Shown here in pieces: positions 49,036 to 59,700 of a stretch of DNA of 64,000 bases (position 1 is its first letter; every line of letters starts with the position of its first letter). Below the pieces are notes generated by a model. It was not told the DNA's origin. It saw only the letters and a program-made list of their open reading frames with translations, and did no database searches. Position numbers and translations under genes: made by a program. The stretch spans positions 28,060,392 through 28,124,391 of the forward strand of contig NC_037596.1 in the NCBI RefSeq assembly GCF_003073045.1. Reading direction: 5' to 3'. The DNA is from Pomacea canaliculata (taxonomy: Eukaryota > Mollusca > Gastropoda > Architaenioglossa > Ampullariidae).

Positions 49036-52000
49036 ATGAAGAGCAGCCTAGTGAAGGTTTGCTTGCTACTCGTCCTAGTGAGATTAACCAAAGGTAAGTG
49101 CATGACACATTTCCAGTTGTTTCTTAATATAAGCAGTTCAAGGGATGTCAATGACACATTTCTGCTAGCTTCTAAAGTGTTTAAAAACACCAGTCGTGAT
49201 TAAACTTACAGTGTGTCTAGGGGAAGGGAGACAATCTCTAGAAACGCAGTTAATACCGCACGAGTTTCTTCCCTTGTCCCCGCTTTCCACAAATCTGCTG
49301 AAAATGTTTAGGGTCTAAGAAAGTTGTACTGACATCAATGAAAATCACTGTTACTGTTTCCCTAAACAAAGAAGCTCCCGAAGAAAAGTGTATGATAAAT
49401 ACAAATATCGAAGTCACCAGAAAGCCATACATCATCACTTAAATATATGAAAGATTCTGTACTTACACTACAGCACAAGAAAGCCCTAGAGGTAGTGTTG
49501 AGCGATGGATTGCGGGTAAAGATTTTTTTCTATGCCTACTGTCACATGGAACATTCAAATCACCAACAACTAAGGTCTAGATTTCAAATTGGTCATTCGT
49601 CCCCAGCTAAGGTACCGTTTCTTCTCCTCGTCAAAACATTTAGGCTGAGCTAGAGCTAGTCATTGCTCGGGTGAAGTATGGTCTTTCTCTTGTTTGTGGC
49701 CGCTGGTTGATGATAGGTGAATTGATGGTAGTTGTATGAATTTGCCCAGCCGTATCCTTGTGTGTGTGTGTGCTAGCAGAACATTTGGTTAACAAACGAC
49801 AAGTCATCGTTTTTTTCCTAGTCTGGCCACCTCTAGCAAAATAAAAACATATGTTTCATTTGATAGAAAAATACATACGTTTCTGCATTGGTATCAAGGA
49901 AATGAAGTATTTATAATGATGCAATAATTATCAAAAAATTTTTTTTATCAGGAAACATGACATCGCAGTGTAGCACTAGCGACAGTTATTGGGAAGTGCA
50001 GCAGGACAAAAGGAACAACACCTTCACCTGTACTGGACTGACAGCACAGGACACTATAGAGTGGTATGTCTGGAAAAGCAGCACTGATTATTTTTACCTT
50101 GGCAATTGCAAACCTCTAACAGCAGAACCAACTCAGTTTGTTTGTGACAACTCGCAAGGGCAACCAATTTTTATAGCAAGCAGAACATCTGCTGACGCCG
50201 GTCTTATGGTCATCAATCCAGTTGCTGGTGGAGATGCTAGCCTGTATCAAGACTCTCGGCTTCTGTGCTATGCCACGCGATCAGGGACTGTTGTGGGGAA
50301 AGCGAGCTGTCGCTTCGACTATATACGTAAGACACTTTTACATGTTTTCAGTCGAATTTTATACCATCTTTCATCAGAAATCGCTCGTTTGTACTGAATA
50401 TAGTGTAGCGAGATAGGTTGCATAGGGTAGAGCTTATCTCTGACTGTGTTTGTGCCCTCCGCCCATCACCCCGTTGGTCACACGAATGGATGATGCCGCA
50501 CCCAAACTTTGTAGAGTAAATGGCAGGAAAAACTCGGGGCTTGCACCTGTTTACCGAAAGGTGACTGGTCCTGCTTGATAGAGCAGCAAAAGTTTTAGTT
50601 TTCGATAGGCGACTATAGGCTCTGCTTATATATATATATGTAATGCATGTTTCTTTGTGTGTGAATAAAAATAGAGATTGACAAATGTCCGTACAGATAT
50701 CTGCATGATATCTTACAATTTTGTTACTTATCTAATTCTGCGTGTCTGACAGTTTTTAGCTCTTTCTTGATGCCAGAACTCTACATTAGCATGTTCCATC
50801 TTTAGATAAAAATTGTTTTTATTTTACTTATGTCGCCAGATGCCAGTGAAGACACATCATGCACAGTTCAGTTTCGTAACGACACGTGGTCTGTGTACGG
50901 CCAGTGTAACATACAGAAAGCCTATTCCGTGCAGAACAGGTATCGATGTGAATGGATTCAGACGAAAGAGGTAAATATTGATAAGTGTTTATGTCATAAA
51001 GAAAACTGTAAAGGTAATTAACTATTAACCATAACTTTTATGTTGGGTCGTGTATAACTTTACACTGTTGCAGTTATCTCATTACTGTAATGACTTTATT
51101 ATATACACTTTTCTCAAAATTTGTAACAGATGATTATATTGGTTACATATTTATCAAAATGTGCTACTTACTAGTTATATACTAAAACGAAAATCTTGTT
51201 CACCAAGATAAAATTCTTAATCCGATATACTTTTTCCTATCTCTATATTAATCTCTTTGAAGTTTTGAGATTTTTTAAAGATTTTTTCCCTGTTGTCGAT
51301 AACCTCAAAATTGAGTAAAATGTTTGTATTCTTACCATTTTTATAGTCTATGTTTCAAAAGCCTATTTTGTATAAATGTGTTTCCCTGTAAGCAGTACCT
51401 GCTTATATATATATGGGTGTGCGCAAAATTTATCGGAATATAAATCGAAATAAGTTTTTAAAGGAAATATTTACAGTTATTTTAACTTTATTTAAAGAAT
51501 AAGACGCTCAATTTAGTTGATAACTCGAACATTTTTTTTCATGTTTATTAGGTAACAAAGGAAGAGAAACTTTTGGCCAATGTCTCAATGTCGACTGCTC
51601 CATCCGTCGGAATCTATGTTAATGGCTCTTGCAACTTCACCAGCTTCCTCCCGCCTGATGATCAGTACACTTACCACGTGACTGTTGTTCCCGGAGAAGT
51701 CCGGGTGACTGCAAGTTTCATCGGAAGTAATGTAATCCGTAAGTCGTTCTTACTGTCACAAGAACCGTTTGAAGTTGCTGGTTATCAGTTCTGCATCTTC
51801 AGTTCAGATATTTACGGAACCCATTTTTCTTCCGGTCATGCAGTTTTGACTTCAGAAAGCAAGTGTTTCAAAGTAATGTGACATTGTATACCTTAACCTC
51901 TTGTTTTAAGCTATTATGCGATTGATTGTTTTACTTGAATGTTACTTATCGGAACCATCGTCGAAAGTGGATGGAAAAAATATTAAGAATTGAGCTTTAA

Positions 52001-55000
52001 TACAAATGTCTACTGATATCTATCACATCATAACAAAACAATAAAATATAAATACAAACGCAAAACTGCTAAGCTGGTTTAAGCTACATGCCTGAAATAT
52101 TAAAAATAGACATAAAGATAGACTATTTCTTTGAGCTTCTAAAGTAATTGAAAAAATCGTATATTGTCTTTTGAATTTTTATATATTTACAGAAACGTAT
52201 TACAATGATTCAATGTTAGTAGTATGAATAGGTGTGAGTTTTTATCTTTTTTCCTAACTTTGTGAGCAAGTGAGTAGTTAAGCTTTTGCTTTAAAAAGTT
52301 AAATATCTTTTTGATATTGTCAAGAAAGGTCGCCCCTCCGGCACACCTTACCACAACTGTCCACAGTATGTGCAAGAAGGTGGCGCAATCAACTGCAAAT
52401 GTTTTATCAGTGACCTGGGTAGCCCACCTGGTAAACTACAATGGAATACTTCTCTTTCATCAGAACTACGTCTTCCAAACGTACAACAATTTGACTATGG
52501 GACATACACCTGTCAGCTACTTTGGAACAACACGGTTGTCCAATCTGTGGAGTATGTCTTAAAAAAGGGATGTAAGTAGACGTTATCATTATCTTTATGT
52601 CCAATTCTGTATTCATTTGTGATTTTTTCTCTCTCTTTCTTTTTTAAATTAATTGTGAATGTCACTGTTTCCGACAGACTCTGCAAAAGTGCCGACCTTT
52701 AATATAAATAGCTTTGACAGCAAGGCAGTCAACGTTGATGAGAAATCTCATGTGGAGATGAGATGTTATTTTGATGGAAAGCCCAATCCGAGCAGTCGAC
52801 TGATAAATGCAGCAGAACCTTCTAAGTTTCTCAATCACAGTGAGCCTGCAGATGACGATGTTGGCGAGGAAAGGTCAGGGGAGGTCAGCCTCAGTATACA
52901 TCAAGTACAGTGTCAGGCGTCAGGAGTGTACAGGTGTGAGGTCAACAACAGCATCGGACAGGATAGTCAGAGTCGTACACTACTGGTGTCCTGTAAGTGT
53001 TTGAAGCGTAAAATAATAGAAAAAAAACTTTCAGGGCTTTTAACTTGTTTAAAGAAACAAAATCTAACTTTCAAGGGGTTTAATGAATATTATCTAAAAA
53101 AAACATGGTATGAAAATAAACTCACATACAATATTAAGAACTATAAAATGTAAAAAAGAGTGTAGTTGTGAGAAAAATAACTGTTTTTCCTAGTTAAAAA
53201 CCATATTATATTTTCTTTTGTGCTGTGAATTTAGAAATGGAAATTTTTTCTACAAACAATTTATGATGTAAGCTACGAAATTAATCTTAGTTTACATTTG
53301 TTGTTTTAGTCAATATAAATGTTTCTATAGTTTTAAGTTTTAATGTCAGTACGTATTATAACAGTCAGACGTCTTGTAATTTTTTTTTGAGTAAAATTAC
53401 ATCCTTAAAATATAATATTACAGGTGCCCCCAGGAGAACCAATATCGATGGGAATCCTCCATCTGTCAATGTAACAAATGGTTTGGGAGTGCTAACAGTT
53501 AACATGATGGCTTACCCTACACCACAGATTAAGTCATCAACCTATCTTGGCACAAACGACAGTTCTGGTGGACACCAAGTGAAAGAAAACAGTGTTTATG
53601 CTGCCTGTTCCACTACTTTGCTTGCACCAGCTTTAGTCACCTGTAATGTCATAGTCATCAACATAACACATAATGACGAGGGCTTCTACAGAATCGTATT
53701 CAGCAACAGTTTAGGAGACCTGCCTTTCACATTCATTGTCAAAGGTAATTGTAGCCAGGGGAACAATTTACAAACCCACGAAGGCTCTTTAATAAAAAAA
53801 CAAACCTAGTCCTAAATGTAAAATCAAACACATGACCTTATTTAAAGTTAACTGTTTATTATTCTACTTCTTATAGACTAATCAGTATGAATTTGTATTT
53901 ATCTTAAACTAATTTAAAATGAAGTATGTAAATATATTTCTTTTTGCGTTTAAGAATCTTATCTTTTCTGTATTATGCTAAAGATTTTGTTTGTTCTAAT
54001 GAAATGGAAAATGGGAAAAATGAAAAAATGAGCTTCAGAGATTTTCATTGACCTATACAGTGTCAGAGAATGACCAGCAGGCCTGGGCGACCACAAAGAC
54101 AGACGAGAAAATCGCTGGAATCGTCGTGTTGGCCGTGATGTTGTCCGTTGTCGTTGTGTTGATTCTTGTGACCGTCATCTGGGTATGGCGACGTGGATGG
54201 ACTTTACCGTGTGCTGGTAATGATATACTGTACAACTTATCACAACTGTTGTGTTTTCTTCCTCTTTCTGTGTGTATGTGTGTGTGCTTTCTTTTAGATG
54301 TTGTGTTCATGTTCATGTTTATATCTGCATACATAGTTACAGTTAAGAAAGACATGACTGTTATGTCAACAAAATGATATATGTAAATAAACATGATTTA
54401 ATATACTATTTTTGAATTGCAGATAGAGCTAATCAAAGAAACACGCAGCAAAACCAAAGAAGGTAAGTCGTGGTAATTTGTACGCAGTTAGTTTAACAAA
54501 ATACAGCCTGAAAGACTATGGCAAAACTGTTTACTATTGGATAATATTGATACGAGCTCTCGTTATTCGGTTGTAAATCTTTTTAGTTTTTGAGAATAAA
54601 AGTTTGGTATACTTGCAGCGGCGTTATATCAGAACAATCCTTGACTCCTGTAACCACAGAAACTTCAGGCACAACAGATGGTAAGTCCCTCACAGTATGT
54701 CTATACTATCTCAAAATATAGACAGAGACGCAGTTTAATTTATTCTGATATATGCGAAGGTGTGATTATGTTCAATAGTTAATTTAAGTGTTACCACTGA
54801 ACAATTTCCTCCTGACTGCATGAGCTGATTGATTAGTTTATTTAATTGTTTTTTTTTTACTTAGCGACGACTTCGCGCTTTTAGTGTAAAGGGACATAAT
54901 GGAAGTGGAGAAATAAATGTTCCCCTGGTAAACTCGAGACGTCCGTTGAATAAATGCAGGTGCGAAAGATATCATTGACAAATGAAGTTTCAAAATATTT

Positions 55001-55646
55001 CAGAATTCTTTATAAAGAACAATAACTCTAAAAAATGTTTAGAGATCTGCTCTCTCGTAAAAAAAATGCCTCAGCAAAACAACGGCATCCTACTTAATAA
55101 AGAAAACAGAAATATTTGTCATTTATTGCTGCAGGAAGAGTGACTCCGCTTTATGATGCATTACAAATGAAAGATGTAGGAATGCGATCACACTATGAAG
55201 GAATACGGGGACAGCAAAATGTCTCGGAAATATCTTCTTATGAAGGTAGGACGCATATGAACGAACTTTTAAAATTTTGCTTGTACTTTGTGAATAGGCG
55301 ATAAATTTTTCTTTGCAACCTTTGCTGAACAACCTGCAAAATTAAGTTTTAAAGTAAATTCCAATATACTTATATTAATTTTGTAAGAAAACTTTGAACT
55401 AAGGAAGTCAGAATTACCATCTTTTCACTGAAATATTGATCATAATTAACCTTAATGATTCATACTTACTTGTAGTATCGCTTTTTTTGGTAGTGCTGTG
55501 CCTGCTTAGAACTTTTAATTGACATATTCTAAATAAATACAACAAAAAGCTTAATGTTTTTAACAAGTTATAGATTTTTTAACCGCAATATGGTTTCAGA
55601 TGTGAGCAGCCGTATGACGAGAAACGAACCCACATATATGAACTGA
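49036..55646 (+). CDS. Gene D: short ITIM-bearing Ig-superfamily receptor (complete)
   Basis: Twelve exons give 681 aa: signal 49036-49093 (MKSSLVKVCLLLVLVRLTK); D1a 49952-50326; D1b 50840-50970; D1c 51552-51738; D2 52329-52571; D7 52678-52992; D8 53424-53744; transmembrane 54061-54216; tail 54423-54462, 54619-54680, 55135-55245, 55600-55646. D3 to D6 are absent as in gene B. D1a starts GNMTSQCSTSDSYWEV and is of the same type as in C and E, with the WE(V/I) and NNTFTCTGL signature. The helix is at about residues 561-586. D8 to tail match gene B closely, including stretches of intron (for example GATTTTCAT-GACCTATACAG before the transmembrane exon), so B and D share a recent ancestor for this half. 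Confidence 0.91.
54061..55646 (+). other. Gene D transmembrane and ITIM tail region
   Basis: Helix IAGIVVLAVMLSVVVVLILV then WVWRRGWTLPCAG. Exon 55135-55245 holds PLYDAL (relaxed) and SHYEGI (strict ITIM). SSYEDV, a strict ITIM, is formed across the junction 55245/55600. The C-terminus is PTYMN-stop, a YxN site. Confidence 0.85.
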
Positions 55647-55843
55647 GGAATGCAGTTGTTTAAGAAGTGCTCCAAGTGCTAAATCAAGATTTTATACACA
55701 TTAAAAAACTTTTCGCTATCCTTAAAAGTTGAAAGAGTTTTTTTTCAATATTTTCACCAACACAAACAACTTAACTATTTAATGATGCAAATTCAATTAC
55801 TTTTAAATCTAAATTTTAAAGCATTGTTGAAGATTTACAAAGA

Positions 55844-55849
55844 AATAAA
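55844..55849 (+). terminator. Probable polyadenylation signal of gene D
   Basis: AATAAA 198 bp after the stop, just before a stretch resembling the gene B 3' region. Confidence 0.42.
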
Positions 55850-56552
55850 AGGACCTATGAATCCTCCTTTTATTGATCGAGAATTCAGTATCGCAGGGCC
55901 GATAAATATTGTTACAACATTACTGCAATACCTACTATGGAGCCACCAGAGAAGTAGCTTTTGAGAGAACAAAACACGATTTCAAAGTCTGATCAGAAAA
56001 TCACCATACCAACAGCTAACCCTGTACAGAGTCGTCGCATCAAGAGCGAGCTATGTTGTAGCCGTGATGCTAGCCCACGAGACCCGAAGAAAGTATCAAA
56101 CAAGCATATATTTTATTAGAATATATATTTGAATTTAAATATTACTTACTGTTTTTTTTCTCTCATTTTCGGTTGTTTGAGTACAAATCCATGTTGAATT
56201 GAGTAACCGGTAACCGACTTCGACATGGTGCTTGATCGACTAGACCTTCGCCGATTTTCAAACATAACGAAATACATTAGGTTTACTTTTTCCAGGAGTT
56301 AAAGGGAAGTAATCAGCAGTGGAACAATTTCTAAATATTCCAGTGTTTTCTCCCTTATGTCTTCATTCATTCACGCACAGAATTACAAGCTCAAGACTTC
56401 TATTGTGGTTAATGCATTGCATAGCATCGCATAGGTCACGAGCAAGGCCACCTGCTGTGGTGGCTTAGCCTCTACAGCATCAATAATACAGGAAAGTACT
56501 TACACATTTCCTTGAACAAAAACTAGTTGGCATTGATAAGTTCATAAACATA
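55850..56552. other. Gene D to gene E spacer
   Basis: About 0.7 kb without an exon or recognised repeat. The first 80 bp resemble the gene B 3' flank. Confidence 0.45.
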
Positions 56553-56605
56553 GAAATGTAGGGCATGTGTCTGCCAGTAACCACACACCTCAATTTACTT
56601 CCTGA
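56553..56605 (+). promoter_or_regulatory. Gene E upstream conserved block
   Basis: GAAATGTAGGGCATGTGTCT, GCCAGTAACCACACACC and TTTACTTCCTG repeat the block of genes C and D at about 160 bp before the first ATG (56764). TTATATG at 56710-56716 is a weak TATA candidate. Confidence 0.57.
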
Positions 56606-56763
56606 TCTAGAAGCGGACATGTCAGATGACTGAGCTCACAGAGTGCAAGCTCGCGATAAGTCCTGAGCAAATGAGAAAGACAGTGATATGAACAGCAGAT
56701 GACTTACATTTTATATGTTTTTTCCACAATCTGGGACTGTCTTACACGAAGTTAGCCAAGACA

Positions 56764-59700
56764 ATGAAGAATGGCCTGCTACAGTGCTGCTCCTTTTTCG
56801 TGTTATTAACTTCAACTCAAGGTAACTTCATTTATCATTGGGTGCATTAAGCATTTAGAACACCAACCGCCTGTCTATACATAGCCTGTGTTGGGAAAAA
56901 AGGAGATAAATTCTGAAATGTAAATACCGAAAGAGTTGTTTCCCATATCTTTCTAGATACACGTGGGAAAAGAATATTTATCAGCTGGACTGATGTTCAT
57001 GACAAACAATCAGGCTGGAAATTGCTTGTTATCACCCGTTATCTTATTAAATAGAGGAAGTTATTCTTCTACGATAAAATGTGTTTATAGACGAAAACTG
57101 ATTCTAAAAACATTTGACTCTGGCGGTATAGGGATTTAAAAAAAAATATTTATTTTGCTTTTACTTTCTTCTGCATATTATCTCTGAGTATCTAGTGAAG
57201 ATAGACGATGTTTCCATTAAGTATTCAGCAATACAGCTGACTACGCAATATAATAGTTTGGGAATCATAATTATTAATATGATATGTTCTTACATTTCTT
57301 CAGTTGAGGTGTGGTCCTGACTATACTTCAACTCAGATGAGCCGTAGAATGGCGGGTGAATTACTGAAGTATTTCCTGCTGCTTGATTTGGTGAGATTAA
57401 GTCAAGGTAAGGTCACACATAGTAACTATTACATGTTTCATTTGGGTTAATTAAGTATGTAAGACTGTCTGCTTTTATCAAAAGAAGTGATACAAAGCGC
57501 ATTTTCTCTGAAATGCTTGTCTCTGCTTTTGTATCGAAAACAGTAGGCATGATTTTCTCAGGAAAAGAATGGGTGAGCTTTAAATGGTACCACTAAAGAT
57601 TGGGAAGTTCAAAATGCATTTCGGTGAAAACTCTTTTTATCAGTCTATGATCTCTCTATTTCTCTTCTAGAATCTAATAAACTACTTGATTACTCGACCT
57701 GCCCGCGCAGTAGTGAATCATTCCTTCACTTGCATTACAAGCCACCCGTGTGTGACATCTATATACGTAAAACTATTTCATACTGGGTTTCTTTTCACAG
57801 TTGGTGTAGCTTGAGGTAAGCTCCTCATATTCCTGTCCATCTTCCTTGGTCATTAATGGGACTAAGGTATTGTACTAATGCGCATTTCATCCGTGGCATA
57901 GGTTTATTGCAGCATCTCTATGACCATCGTTACATCAGCTATCAATGGTCTCTAACTAGACGAGTACCAATGTTGCTGGCCACTCATAAAAACCTTTGAT
58001 CTCACCGCTCTCATCGATCTTGCCTCTCGCAGACGAATGAAATGAGTGGGCCAATACAAATGAAGTGAATGGACAAAGATGGACTGAAGAAAGGGAAGAG
58101 GTTTACCATAAAATCACGTATAGATACACCATAATGATAATTACACAAGATAGAAATTATAGCAGTATTTTAAAGTTCTGTAAAGCGAATCTAAACGTGA
58201 CTTTTTAAAAAATGAAAATTCATTTTTAACAAAGGTGCTTCATATTAGGAAGGAAATAGAAAAGGGAAATGAAAATTTGTACTACTCAAGTGAGAATCAA
58301 ACAAATATTTGTTTATTTCTTCCTCAGCAAACATTGCAGCAGTGTGTGCTACAAGTGACAGTTACTGGGAAGTGGACGGGAATAAACAGGATAACACCTT
58401 CACCTGTACAGGGCTGTCAGCACAGCACACAGTGCAGTGGGACCACTGGGCGCCTGCTACAGGAGCGAGCTCCAGTCTTGGTGAATGCAAGCCTCGTCTA
58501 TCAGCCGGAAGTCAGTATGTTTGTGACCAACCAGTCAGCCCCCTTTTTCTACCGACCAGAACTTCTGATGACACAAGTGTGATGGTCGTTAATGCTTTAG
58601 CCGTTACAAGTACTAGATTATTTGACAATGGGCGACTGCGCTGCACGGCTGCTTATGGAACAACACTGAATGGATCAGCGAACTGCCGCCTGGATTACAT
58701 AAGTAAGGCATTTATTGTACATGCTACATTCAAGCTTTAGTTTGATTATTTCAATGAAACTAAATTTTCTTTTATATTACAAAAACTAGGTTGCGAAAAC
58801 AAGACGAAAACGAGCAAAATAAAGGAGGAGAAGTGGAGAAGTGTCGACTCAAAATAAAGGAAAATATATTTCCAGATCGATCATTACTAACTTGTATTCT
58901 TGTCTCTGATTACATCGCCAGCATTTTTGCTTTACCTTTAATCGAAGTTAGTAAAGTTATTTCCCTAATTCAATTTATGACTTTTGAAAATAACAATCTG
59001 ACTGTTATTTATAGTTGCAGGTACCAATATATCATGCACAGTTCAGTTTAGGAAAGATACCTGGAGTGTGTTTGGTCAGTGTAGCACGGAAAAAATCTAC
59101 TCAGCTCAAAACAGATACCGGTGCGCATGGATCCAGATTAAAGAGGTGATTACTGATCCACACAAACGCTAATTAAACAGGTTCAATGACAATTTTATTT
59201 ACTGAAATGTCTATTAAATTATTATTTGATTTATGAGCTGATACGATGGAAATGGTAATCTACTGAAAATGAAGACCGACATGAAATAAGATCGCTTTAC
59301 CAGAATTATTCTCACACTATTTTGTGCCTGCACAGTAGACCAATAGAAAATATGTATTTCTATCCCATCATGACTTAGTTTTACAAAATCATTATATTTA
59401 TTCTGTACAAAATATTGTTCGTGGTTTGCAGTCAAGAGAAGAAATCCTTATCGCCAACACATCAATGACAGTTATGCCTAAGGTCAGTGGATGGTGTAAC
59501 ATGACCAGTTACCTGCCACCTGTCGGTCAGTACACTTACCGTGTGACTCTTGTTCCCGGTGAAGTGACAGTCAATGCGAGTTTCGTCGGAAATAACACAA
59601 TCCGTGAGTGTTTATGAGACCCATACAAGGTTTTCTAACTGTCCTGCCATCTCACTCGTTGGGAGAGTACAAAATATACATTTATTAACGATAAAAGAAC

